From: Solibaculum_A intestinale
GTDB taxonomy: Bacteria > Bacillota > Clostridia > Oscillospirales > Acutalibacteraceae
NCBI RefSeq assembly: GCF_040096205.1
Contig: NZ_JBBMFD010000014.1
Location: forward strand, 6,739 to 70,738
Length of the DNA stretch: 64,000 bases
Direction of reading: 5' to 3'
Shown here: positions 8,750-16,223 of the stretch, in pieces
Position numbering within the stretch: position 1 is the stretch's first letter
Layout: each line of letters starts with the position of its first letter
Translations under genes and position numbers: made by a program
Notes under the pieces: model-generated
Databases searched by the model: none
Seen by the model: the letters and a program-made list of their open reading frames with translations, nothing else
Told to the model about the DNA's origin: nothing

Positions 8750-9432
8750 TTTCTCTATTCCTGGTTCTGGTGCTGGTTCCCGCCACCATCCTGCTTGGCG
8801 TCTTCGTCCTGCACGACCGGGCCTATTACTTTATCAGCCTTCTGCTGATTGTCTACACCATGGTTCCCTTTTTCCTTCTTTTTGAGAAGCGAAAGCCCCA
8901 GGCCAGGGAGCTGGTGGTGATCGCCGTGCTCTGCGCCATCGCGGTGGCGGGCCGGGCGGCCTTCTTCATGCTTCCGCAAGTCAAGCCTATGATGGCCGTC
9001 GTCATTCTTGCGGGGGTGGCGCTTGGGCCCCAGGCGGGATTTCTGACCGGCGCGGTCTCCGCCTTTGTGTCCAACTTTTTCTTCGGCCAAGGCCCCTGGA
9101 CTCCGTGGCAAATGTTCTGCTTTGGCATCGTGGGCTTTTTGGCGGGCCTCCTCTTCCGGGAAGGAAGGCTCAAACCCGGGCGCATCTCCCTATGCGTCTT
9201 CGGCGGGCTTTGCACCCTTGTGATTTACGGCGGCATCATGAACCCGGCTTCCGTGCTTTTGGGCTCATCCAAGCTCACCTGGGGGGCGGTGCTCACCTCT
9301 TACCTGACCGGCCTGCCCATGGACCTGATCCATGCGGCTTCCACCGTGGTGTTTTTGCTGGTCCTTTCGAAGCCCATGCTGGAGAAGCTTTCGCGGATTC
9401 AGATCAAATACGGCCTTTTGCGGGATTCTTAA
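8713..9432 (+). CDS. ECF transporter S component, probably for cobalamin
   Basis: A 239-residue integral membrane protein with about six to seven hydrophobic segments. It includes an ELVVIAVLCAIAVAGRAAFF helix and a GVALGPQAGFLTGAVSAFVSNFFFGQG stretch of the kind found in ECF S components. The start ATG at 8713 is preceded by GAGGAGGTG and overlaps the ATPase gene by 37 bases. Substrate identity comes from context: the operon starts with a cobalamin riboswitch and contains a DUF4430 lipoprotein, so B12 or a corrinoid precursor is the likely cargo, comparable in role to the known B12-specific ECF component CbrT. Sequence alone cannot prove the specificity. A terminator follows directly. Confidence 0.82.
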   Translation: MPRKRRFPVKTLISLFLVLVLVPATILLGVFVLHDRAYYFISLLLIVYTMVPFFLLFEKRKPQARELVVIAVLCAIAVAGRAAFFMLPQVKPMMAVVILAGVALGPQAGFLTGAVSAFVSNFFFGQGPWTPWQMFCFGIVGFLAGLLFREGRLKPGRISLCVFGGLCTLVIYGGIMNPASVLLGSSKLTWGAVLTSYLTGLPMDLIHAASTVVFLLVLSKPMLEKLSRIQIKYGLLRDS

Positions 9433-9459
9433 AAAAGCGGACGTTTCGTCCGCTTTTTC
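9433..9459 (+). terminator. Intrinsic terminator of the B12 operon
   Basis: AAAAGCGGACG and CGTCCGCTTTTT flank a TTT loop immediately after the S-component stop codon. The stem is G+C-rich and ends in a T-run. Confidence 0.9.
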
Positions 9460-9478
9460 CTTTGTTTGGGCCCTTCGG

Positions 9479-9506
9479 TTGAATTTCAGAAAGAATCTGG
9501 TATAAT
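9479..9506 (+). promoter_or_regulatory. Promoter of metG
   Basis: TTGAAT (9479-9484), a 16-base spacer and TATAAT (9501-9506). The leader to the metG start is only about 40 bases, so there is no room for a T-box. Confidence 0.75.
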
Positions 9507-9551
9507 AATTCTTTATAGACGTCATATCCAAAACTGCGAGGAGGAACCATT

Positions 9552-11522
9552 ATGAGCAAAACCTTTTACATCACGACGCCAATCTACTACCCGTCCGACA
9601 AGCTGCACATCGGGCACGCCTATTGCACCGTTGCGGCCGATACCATGGCGCGGTATAAGCGAATGCAGGGATATGACGTGATGTTTTTGACCGGCACCGA
9701 CGAGCACGGCCAGAAAATTGAGGACAAGGCGAAGGCCAAAGGGGTCACGCCCAAGCAGTATGTGGACGACATTGTCGACGGCATCCTCAAGCTGTGGAAA
9801 CTGCTCAACATCTCCAACGACAAGTTCATCCGCACCACCGACGGTTATCACGAGGAAGCGGTCAAGAAGATTTTCAAGCAGCTCTACGACCAGGGGGACA
9901 TCTACAAAGGGCATTACGAAGGGTGGTACTGCACTCCCTGCGAATCCTTCTGGACCGAAACCCAGTTAAAGGACGGCAAGTGTCCCGACTGCGGCCGGGA
10001 GGTCAAGCGGTCGGAGGAGGAAGCGTATTTCTTTAAGCTCTCCGCCTATGCCGACAAGCTGGTGGAGTATTATAAGGACCATCCGGATTTTGTCGAGCCC
10101 CAGTCCAGGCTCAACGAAATGATCAACAACTTCATTAAGCCCGGCCTGGAGGACTTGTGCGTTTCCCGCACCTCTTTCACCTGGGGCATTCCCGTGGACT
10201 TTGACCCGAAGCACGTGGTTTACGTGTGGATCGACGCGTTGAGCAACTACATCACCGCTCTGGGCTACGGCTCCGGCGACGATTCTCTCTATCGGAAATA
10301 CTGGCCCGCCGACGTGCACCTGGTAGGCAAGGAAATCGTACGGTTTCACACCATCATCTGGCCCGCCATGCTTATGGCGCTCAACCTTCCGCTGCCTAAG
10401 AAGGTGTTCGGCCACGGCTGGCTGGTCATCGGCGGGGGCAAGATGAGCAAGTCCAAGGGGAATGTGGTGGACCCTGTGGTCCTGTGCGAGCGGTACGGGG
10501 TGGACGCCATCCGCTATTTCCTTTTGCGGGAAATCCCCTTCGGGTCGGACGGCAACTTTACCAACGAAGCCCTGGTCAGCCGCATCAATTCCGACTTGGC
10601 CAACGACCTTGGAAACCTGGTATCCCGCACCCAGGCGATGATCGAAAAGTATTTTGCCGGGACGCTTCCCACAGAGCGGGAGGCCCAGCCCATTGACGAG
10701 GACCTGATTTCCCTTGCCAAGGCCACCAAGGAAAACGCGGAGAAATATCTGGACAACATGCAGTTCTCCAGTGCCCTTGCGGAAATATGGAAGCTGATTT
10801 CGAGAACCAATAAGTACATCGACGAGACCATGCCCTGGGCCTTGGCCAAGGACGAGGCGAAAACGCCCCGCCTGGCTACGGTGCTCTATAATCTGGCGGA
10901 ATGCATCCGCATCAGCGCCATCCTCATTGCCCCGTTTATGCCTTCCACCACGCCGGTGATTTTGGAAGGCCTGGGCCTGTCGGGGGCGGACGCCAAGTGG
11001 CAGGAGACAGCCGTATGGGGCTTGCTGCCGGAGGATTTGACGGTGAAGAAGGGTGCCGCCCTTTTCCCCCGCATTGATATGAAAAAAGAGCTTGCGGAAT
11101 TGGAAAAGCTCACGGGCCTGGACGCCGCCGGCCACACGGTGGAAAAGAAAGCGGAGAAGGCCCCGAAACAGGAAGAAAAGCCCCAAGGGATCGCCACGCT
11201 CATCGGCATTGAGGACTTTGCGAAGGTCGAGCTGCGCGCGGCGAAAATTAAGCTTTGCGAACCGGTCAAAAAGTCCGACAAGCTTCTGCGTCTGGAGCTC
11301 GACGACGGGGAAGGCATCCGGCAGGTGGTTTCCGGCATCGCCAAATGGTACCGGCCCGATGATCTGGTGGGCAAGACCGTCATCCTGGTGGCGAACTTAA
11401 AACCCGCCAAGCTGCGCGGCGTGGAAAGCTGCGGTATGATTTTGGCGGCAGATGCGGCTGAGGACGATGTACGGGTGGTCTTTTTGGACGATGCGGTGCC
11501 CGCAGGCGCCAAAATCCGGTAA
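9552..11522 (+). CDS. metG: Methionyl-tRNA synthetase
   Basis: This enzyme charges tRNA-Met with methionine. It is a class I synthetase of 656 residues: the HIGH motif is His19-His22, a zinc knuckle contains CTPCESFW and CPDCGR, and the KMSKS motif is complete near residue 297. After the anticodon-binding helices and a lysine-rich linker (KKAEKAPKQEEK), the C-terminal domain from about residue 550 (IEDFAKVELRAAKI) is the EMAP-II-like tRNA-binding domain that dimerises the enzyme. The ATG at 9552 has GAGGAGG upstream. metG followed by tatD is a common gene order in Firmicutes. Confidence 0.97.
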   Translation: MSKTFYITTPIYYPSDKLHIGHAYCTVAADTMARYKRMQGYDVMFLTGTDEHGQKIEDKAKAKGVTPKQYVDDIVDGILKLWKLLNISNDKFIRTTDGYHEEAVKKIFKQLYDQGDIYKGHYEGWYCTPCESFWTETQLKDGKCPDCGREVKRSEEEAYFFKLSAYADKLVEYYKDHPDFVEPQSRLNEMINNFIKPGLEDLCVSRTSFTWGIPVDFDPKHVVYVWIDALSNYITALGYGSGDDSLYRKYWPADVHLVGKEIVRFHTIIWPAMLMALNLPLPKKVFGHGWLVIGGGKMSKSKGNVVDPVVLCERYGVDAIRYFLLREIPFGSDGNFTNEALVSRINSDLANDLGNLVSRTQAMIEKYFAGTLPTEREAQPIDEDLISLAKATKENAEKYLDNMQFSSALAEIWKLISRTNKYIDETMPWALAKDEAKTPRLATVLYNLAECIRISAILIAPFMPSTTPVILEGLGLSGADAKWQETAVWGLLPEDLTVKKGAALFPRIDMKKELAELEKLTGLDAAGHTVEKKAEKAPKQEEKPQGIATLIGIEDFAKVELRAAKIKLCEPVKKSDKLLRLELDDGEGIRQVVSGIAKWYRPDDLVGKTVILVANLKPAKLRGVESCGMILAADAAEDDVRVVFLDDAVPAGAKIR

Positions 11523-11639
11523 GAGAAAACCGGGTTTGCAGATGAGGAAAGCCGGTAAAAGCAAGAGCGTTTTTGCGTCTGCCCCAGCCTGCTTATTTTG
11601 AACCAATTTCGAACCGGGAAAGCCGAAGAAATGAAAAAC

Positions 11640-11666
11640 GGCGGGAAAGCAATTTGCTTTCCCGCC
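11640..11666 (+). terminator. Hairpin downstream of metG
   Basis: GGCGGGAAAGC (11640-11650) and GCTTTCCCGCC (11656-11666) pair over 11 bp. The following CTGTTGTCAT is a weak T-run, so termination may be partial and tatD may be read from the metG promoter. Confidence 0.55.
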
Positions 11667-11697
11667 CTGTTGTCATCAAACCCAAAGGAGGGTTCCT

Positions 11698-12504
11698 ATG
11701 TATGGCATTTTTGATTCCCACGCCCATTATGACGATGAGGCCTTCCGGGAGGACCGGGATGCTCTGCTGCAGAGCCTGCCAAAGCAGGGCATCTGCGGAG
11801 TAATCAACTGCGCGTCCGACCTGCCTACCGCCCTAGAAAGCATCGCGCTTGCGCAGAAGTATCCTTTTGTGTTTGCCGCAGCGGGCATTCATCCCCACGA
11901 GGCGGCAAAGGCCCCGGCGGACTGGTACGAGCAGCTTTGTGCCCTGATCGAAAATCCCAAGGTGGTGGCCGTGGGCGAAATCGGCCTTGACTATCACTAT
12001 GACTTTTCTCCAAGAGACCTGCAAAAGCAGCTGCTGATCAAGCAGCTTGCCCTTGCTAAGGACTGCGGCCTCCCAGTGATTTTACACGACCGGGAAGCCC
12101 ATGGGGACATGATGGAAATTTTGCGAAAAGCCCGTCCCAAGGGCGTGATGCACTGCTTTTCCGGCAGCGTGGAACTGATGAGGGAAACAGTGGCGTTGGG
12201 TATGTACATCGGTCTTGGCGGCGCTGTCACCTTCAAAAATGCCCGGGTGCCGGTGGAGGTGGCCAGGGAAGTGCCTCTCGACCGGCTCCTTCTGGAAACC
12301 GACTGCCCGTATATGACGCCGGTCCCTTTCCGCGGCAAACGAAACGATTCCACGTTCATCCCGCTTACGGCGCAGAAAATTGCGGCAGAGCGGGGAATGG
12401 ACGCGCAGACGCTTGTGGACCAGTGCCGGAAAAACACCTGCGCGCTTTTTGATATCCCGGAATCCTCGTTACTTTACATGACAGAGAGTGAGAGACAGTT
12501 ATGA
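11698..12504 (+). CDS. TatD-family metal-dependent hydrolase/DNase
   Basis: A 268-residue TIM-barrel metallohydrolase of the TatD family, whose members have metal-dependent deoxyribonuclease activity. The metal ligands are seen in DSHAHYDD near the N-terminus, GEIGLDYHYDF (about residue 90-100), VILHDREAH, MHCFSGS and the C-terminal ETDCPYMTPVPFRGK. AAAGGAGG precedes ATG 11698. Its stop overlaps the start of the radical SAM gene by four bases (ATGA), which is the recurring TatD/radical-SAM pairing. Confidence 0.93.
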   Translation: MYGIFDSHAHYDDEAFREDRDALLQSLPKQGICGVINCASDLPTALESIALAQKYPFVFAAAGIHPHEAAKAPADWYEQLCALIENPKVVAVGEIGLDYHYDFSPRDLQKQLLIKQLALAKDCGLPVILHDREAHGDMMEILRKARPKGVMHCFSGSVELMRETVALGMYIGLGGAVTFKNARVPVEVAREVPLDRLLLETDCPYMTPVPFRGKRNDSTFIPLTAQKIAAERGMDAQTLVDQCRKNTCALFDIPESSLLYMTESERQL

Positions 12505-13103
12505 CCATTACCTATGAAGTGGGCAATTCCCTGTACGTGAACATCACCAACCGCTGCCCCAATGCCTGTGAGTTCTGCGTGCGCACTCACGGCTCCAGCT
12601 ACGGCACTGCCGAGAGCCTGTGGCTCGATCGGGAGCCGAGTGTTCAGGAAATCATCGAGGACATTGAGAAGCGGGATTTGAGCCGGTACAAGGAACTGGT
12701 GTTCTGCGGGTACGGCGAGCCTCTCGAGCGAATCGACGAGCTGTGTGCAGTCAGCCGTGCGCTCAAGGAGCGGCATCCGTCGCTTAAAATCCGCGTCAAT
12801 ACCAACGGCCTGTCCGACTTGATTCACGGGCGAAAAACGGCGCCACAGCTAAAGGGTCTGGTGGACGTACTTTCCATCAGCCTCAACAGCGCCACTCCCG
12901 AGGATTACGACCGGATTTGCCACCCGAAGTTCGGCCTCAAAGCCCATCCGGCTCTTTTGCAGTTTGCAAAGGAAGCAAAAGCGTATGTGCCGCGGGTGGT
13001 GCTCTCGGTGGTGGACACCATCGGCAAAGAGGAAATCGAGAAATGCCGGGTCCTGGCAGAGACGGCGGGAACCGAGTTTCGAGTGCGAAAATACATTCCG
13101 TGA
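12501..13103 (+). CDS. TatD-associated radical SAM protein
   Basis: A small radical SAM protein of 200 residues. The iron-sulfur cluster motif is CPNACEFC (Cys-x3-Cys-x2-Cys, about residues 18-25), followed by the GYGEPL strand-2 glycine motif and an NTNGLSDLIHG segment. The length and its position fused end-to-start with tatD fit the family defined as TatD-associated radical SAM proteins. The substrate of this family is not known to me. Translational coupling (ATGA overlap) implies a stoichiometric partner role with TatD. The ending FRVRKYIP looks like a natural C-terminus. Confidence 0.9.
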   Translation: MTITYEVGNSLYVNITNRCPNACEFCVRTHGSSYGTAESLWLDREPSVQEIIEDIEKRDLSRYKELVFCGYGEPLERIDELCAVSRALKERHPSLKIRVNTNGLSDLIHGRKTAPQLKGLVDVLSISLNSATPEDYDRICHPKFGLKAHPALLQFAKEAKAYVPRVVLSVVDTIGKEEIEKCRVLAETAGTEFRVRKYIP

Positions 13104-13319
13104 CAAGAGATACATATCCGCTGGCCTTAAAATGGCGATACCGCAGGCTGGCAAGGCAGTTACAGCCGCCTCGCCAAAGCGGGGCCAACCGGGACTTCCG
13201 ATTGCCGCGAGGACAGGCTGGAATACTTGCGAAACGGCGCAGGCTTTTGCATAGGAAGGCTTTCTTTCCCTGCCTGCCGTTGTGCGCCGCTCGTATCGGG
13301 TGCGCAAAGAAAATAAAAG

Positions 13320-13354
13320 AAAAACCGGGTCCATTTCGGACCCGGTTTTTCTTT
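13320..13354 (+). terminator. Intrinsic terminator
   Basis: CCGGGTCC (13325-13332) pairs with GGACCCGG (13338-13345), flanked by five A's and five T's and followed by CTTTCTTT. It probably ends the metG-tatD-radical SAM transcript. Confidence 0.88.
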
Positions 13355-13533
13355 CTTTAGCTTGAGGGGTGCTTTGAGGAGGGTATATGTACCCACGCGA
13401 ACGGTGCGGCTCCGTTTCTCTTCGGGGTACATTTAGATTATAATCAGGTTCTTTTGCCGAGATATGAAATCGATATGAATAATCTTAAAACAATATATGG
13501 CAGTGCATTTTGTGAAAAATATTCATACAAAAG

Positions 13534-13572
13534 GAACGTTTGTTTGCAATTTTCAAATTTGTATGGTAGAAT
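13534..13572 (+). promoter_or_regulatory. lexA promoter with overlapping LexA (SOS) box
   Basis: The -35 TTGCAA (13544-13549) and -10 TAGAAT (13567-13572) are 17 bases apart. GAACGTTTGTTTG (13534-13546) matches the Gram-positive LexA operator GAAC-N4-GTTY except for one position of the spacer preference, and its 3' half overlaps the -35. This placement is expected for autorepression. Confidence 0.75.
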
Positions 13573-13667
13573 AAAACCGGTAAAACCAGCGTGTCATCGC
13601 AAAGCTGTTCGGCAGGGGGATGGCCCTCATGCTGGGTGGGATTGCGGGATGATAGGAGGAGCAGGCG

Positions 13668-14261
13668 ATGAAGGAAATCAGCGAGGCCCAGGCGAGGATT
13701 TATAATTTTCTCCGCGAGCGTATCCAGACGGACGGGGTTCCCCCTTCCGTGCGGGAAATCTGTACGGCCACCGGCATCCGCTCCACGTCTACGGTGCATT
13801 ACCACCTTAAGGCGTTGGAGAACGCCGGGTACATCAGCCGGGACGAGGGGCTCAATCGTTCCATCCGCATTGTTGGGGAAAGCGCCCGGTTTATCCCGGT
13901 CCTCGGTCGGGTTACTGCCGGCCAGCCGATTCTGGCGGTGGAGAATGTGGAAGATTATTTGCCCTTTACCAGCCGCCTCAAGCGAGCGAGTGAGCTGTTC
14001 GCCCTGCGGGTCATGGGAGAAAGCATGATCGGCGCCGGGATTTTGGATGGGGACATCATCGTGGTGGAGCGCACCCCTACCGCCAAGAACGGCGAGATCG
14101 TGGTGGTTCTTATTGACGACGAGGCCACCTGCAAGCGGTTCTACAAGGAAAACGGGCACTACCGCCTTCAGCCGGAGAACCCTGCCATGGAGCCCATTAT
14201 TACCGACCATGTGGCGATTCTGGGAAAGGTCGTCTCCTGCATCCGGTATTACGAGCCGTAA
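13668..14261 (+). CDS. lexA: LexA repressor
   Basis: SOS-response repressor and self-cleaving serine protease, 197 residues. The N-terminal winged helix includes PPSVREICTATGIRSTSTV. The cleavage site is Ala84-Gly85 (RVTAGQP), and the Ser-Lys dyad is Ser119 (GESMIG) and Lys156 (DDEATCKRF); these residue numbers coincide with those of the E. coli protein. TAGGAGG precedes ATG 13668. An operator overlapping its own promoter (13534-13546) predicts autoregulation. No recA, umuC or other SOS gene lies next to it in this window. Confidence 0.97.
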   Translation: MKEISEAQARIYNFLRERIQTDGVPPSVREICTATGIRSTSTVHYHLKALENAGYISRDEGLNRSIRIVGESARFIPVLGRVTAGQPILAVENVEDYLPFTSRLKRASELFALRVMGESMIGAGILDGDIIVVERTPTAKNGEIVVVLIDDEATCKRFYKENGHYRLQPENPAMEPIITDHVAILGKVVSCIRYYEP

Positions 14262-14273
14262 TCCAAAAAAGAG

Positions 14274-14316
14274 AAAACGCATCCGTCTGCAGCATTTGCG
14301 GCCGGGTGCGTTTTGT
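14274..14316. terminator. Bidirectional terminator between lexA and the DUF3787 gene
   Basis: AAAACGCATCCG (14274-14285) pairs with CGGGTGCGTTTT (14303-14314) with one wobble; the loop contains a second small stem. The A-run and T-run on either side let it serve lexA from the left and the convergent small gene from the right. Confidence 0.8.
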
Positions 14317-14371
14317 CGTGTTGTCCGTGCCGTCAAGGGATGGGCGCGGAAACGGCGGTTTGATGGCGGAT

Positions 14372-14539
14372 TTATTTGTGGTTGCTGTCTACCCAGTTTT
14401 TGTTCTGAATCACGTGGTCCTCATTTGGAATGGCCATGTTGGTTTCCTCATCGCGGGAATCGGGATGGGTGATGGCCTGGTAATAGAAAGCGCCGGTCAG
14501 CTTTTCCGGCTTTGCGGATTTTTTCGGGTCTTTTTTCAT
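14372..14539 (-). CDS. Small DUF3787-type spore protein, 55 residues
   Basis: Reading the minus strand from ATG at 14539 gives a 55-residue acidic/basic protein beginning MKKDPKKSAKPEKLTGAF and ending with NKNWVDSNHK. The start is preceded by a near-perfect ribosome binding site (AAAGGAGGTG at about 14547-14556). The pattern of a lysine-rich start, a GAF(Y) segment, IPNEDHVI and a terminal WVD-S-N matches DUF3787, a family of short clostridial proteins found in spores. Transcription would run toward lexA and end at the shared terminator at 14274-14316. If correct, it indicates that the host makes endospores. A sporulation-type promoter is plausible upstream (GTATA about 14590, CATTA about 14565 on the minus strand), but this is weak. 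Confidence 0.8.
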   Translation of the reverse strand: MKKDPKKSAKPEKLTGAFYYQAITHPDSRDEETNMAIPNEDHVIQNKNWVDSNHK

Positions 14540-14661
14540 CCGTGACACACCTCCTTTCCTTAATGTGTACGTGTGCCATCTTCTTTATACGCCCCATTTC
14601 GTCAGCGGATTTTACCAATCCTTCCAGGGTGAATCGGTCTTCTTTGGGGCAAAATAAGAGC

Positions 14662-14690
14662 TTGAACGGCAGCCGGATCAATGCTATAAT
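14662..14690 (+). promoter_or_regulatory. Promoter of glnA
   Basis: TTGAAC (14662-14667), a 17-base spacer and TATAAT (14685-14690). I see no GlnR/TnrA palindrome next to it. Confidence 0.75.
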
Positions 14691-14794
14691 GTGTAACAAT
14701 GCAAAAGGCGCCGGACACGGTACGAGCAAAGGCCTGACGGCGGTGTTTTCAGGAGGAGCGGATCCTCTTGCAAGGAAAAAAAGGAGGCCAAACT

Positions 14795-16126
14795 GTGATC
14801 AAATACACCAGGGAAGACATCATGCGTATCTGCACGGAGGAAAAAATCCGTTTCATCCGCCTGCAGTTTACCGACATTACCGGTTCGCTGAAAAATATTG
14901 CGATTACCACAAGCCAGCTGGAAAAAGCGCTGGACAACAAATGCATGTTTGACGGTTCGTCCATCGAAGGCTTCGTGCGCATCGAGGAATCCGATATGTA
15001 CCTGGTGCCGGACCTGGACAGCTTTGTGATCTTCCCGTGGATGGATGCGCCGGGCCGCACCGCCCGCCTCATCTGCGACGTGTACCGTCCCGACGGGAAG
15101 CCCTTTGCCGGCGACCCGAGAAGCGTGCTGCGCTCGGTGCTCGATCGGGCGGCTAAGATGGGCTACACGTTCAATGTTGGCCCGGAATGTGAATTTTTCC
15201 TTTTTAAAACCGATGAGGACGGCCAGCCCACCACCGACACCAACGACAAAGGCGGTTATTTTGAATTAGGCCCCATCGACCTGGGGGAATACGCCCGGCG
15301 GGACATTTGCCTGGTTCTGGAGGACATGGGCTTTGAAATCGAAGCCTCCCATCACGAGGTGGCCAACGGCCAGCACGAAATCGACTTCAAGTACGACCAC
15401 GCCCTGCGCGCGGCGGACGATATCATGACCTTTAAGCTGGTGGTCAAGTCGGTGGCCATGCAGCACAAGCTGCACGCCACCTTTATGCCCAAGCCCCTCT
15501 TTGGCGAGGCGGGCTCCGGGATGCACATCAACATGTCCCTGCAAAAGGACGGCAGGAACGTCTTTGACGATCCCAACGGGGAAAACGGCCTGAGCAAGGA
15601 AGCCTACGGCTTTATCGCCGGCCTGATGGAACACATCACCGGCATGACCGCGGTCACCAATCCCTTGGTCAACTCATATAAGCGGCTGGTACCCGGTTTT
15701 GAAGCGCCGGTTTATATTGCCTGGTCCGCTTCCAACCGCAGCCCACTCATTCGCATTCCCGCCTCCCGCGGCATAGGAACCCGTATTGAGCTTCGCAATC
15801 CCGACCCGGCGGCAAACCCCTATCTGGTGCTGGCTTTGTGCCTGGCGGCGGGTCTCGACGGCATAGAACGGGGACTCACGCCTCCTCCTGCCATTGACGG
15901 GAACATTTTCCTCATGAGCAAGAAGGAGCTGGAGGAAAAGAATGTTCGCAGCCTGCCCGATTCCCTCAAGCATGCCATCCGGGATATGACTCAGGATCAG
16001 CTGGTACGGGATACTCTGGGCGAGCATATCTACAACAAGTACGTGGAGCATAAGCTGCACGAATGGTACGAGTACACCACCCGGGTCACTCCGTGGGAGC
16101 TGGACCGCTATCTGGTGCGCTATTGA
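14795..16126 (+). CDS. glnA: Glutamine synthetase type I
   Basis: Converts glutamate, ammonia and ATP to glutamine; central to nitrogen assimilation. The 443-residue protein has the type I motifs: MFDGSSIEGFVRIEESDM, GPECEFFLF, NGQHEIDFKY, GSGMHINMS, NRSPLIRIPASRG and ELRNPDPAANPY. The tyrosine-adenylylation loop of the enterobacterial subtype is not evident, and the C-terminal TPWELDRYL is like the Gram-positive GSI-alpha group, which is feedback-inhibited and not adenylylated. The start is GTG 14795 with AAAGGAGG seven bases upstream; the open frame from TTG 14768 runs through that ribosome binding site and is not used. It stands alone between its promoter and terminator, with no glnR. Confidence 0.96.
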   Translation: MIKYTREDIMRICTEEKIRFIRLQFTDITGSLKNIAITTSQLEKALDNKCMFDGSSIEGFVRIEESDMYLVPDLDSFVIFPWMDAPGRTARLICDVYRPDGKPFAGDPRSVLRSVLDRAAKMGYTFNVGPECEFFLFKTDEDGQPTTDTNDKGGYFELGPIDLGEYARRDICLVLEDMGFEIEASHHEVANGQHEIDFKYDHALRAADDIMTFKLVVKSVAMQHKLHATFMPKPLFGEAGSGMHINMSLQKDGRNVFDDPNGENGLSKEAYGFIAGLMEHITGMTAVTNPLVNSYKRLVPGFEAPVYIAWSASNRSPLIRIPASRGIGTRIELRNPDPAANPYLVLALCLAAGLDGIERGLTPPPAIDGNIFLMSKKELEEKNVRSLPDSLKHAIRDMTQDQLVRDTLGEHIYNKYVEHKLHEWYEYTTRVTPWELDRYLVRY

Positions 16127-16137
16127 TTTTATAAAGA

Positions 16138-16168
16138 AAGGCCCCGGCGTCAATGCCGGGGCCTTTTT
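16138..16168 (+). terminator. Intrinsic terminator of glnA
   Basis: AAAGGCCCCGGC and GCCGGGGCCTTTTT form a 12-bp G+C-rich stem with a six-base loop and a T-run. Confidence 0.92.
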
Positions 16169-16223
16169 CTGTATAAATACGAAGGCTCATTTATATGAAA
16201 GCAATGAAAGCTGAAACACGCCG

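Larger units (their letters stand above)
13104..13667 (+). other. Gene-free stretch: terminator and LexA promoter region
   Basis: 564 bases without a gene I can support. 13104-13319 is G+C-rich with imperfect hairpins (for example GGCGCA/TGCGCC around 13229-13282) and ends at a strong terminator (13320-13354); it may be a 3' untranslated region or a small RNA, but I recognise no family. 13355-13530 becomes AT-rich, with a TATAAT at 13439-13444 that has no convincing -35. 13533-13572 is the lexA promoter and operator. Confidence 0.5.

Noticed and set aside
9507..9551. T-box leader for metG
   Set aside because: The leader is only about 40 bases, too short for a T-box, and no anti-terminator sequence is present.
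9966..11186. 406-codon minus-strand frame opposite metG
   Set aside because: It is antisense to a complete, motif-bearing methionyl-tRNA synthetase; it is low-complexity His/Gly/Arg-rich sequence without any family feature.
13160..13432. Minus-strand frame starting MYPEEKRSRT between the radical SAM gene and lexA
   Set aside because: It runs straight through a strong terminator stem and has no ribosome binding site.
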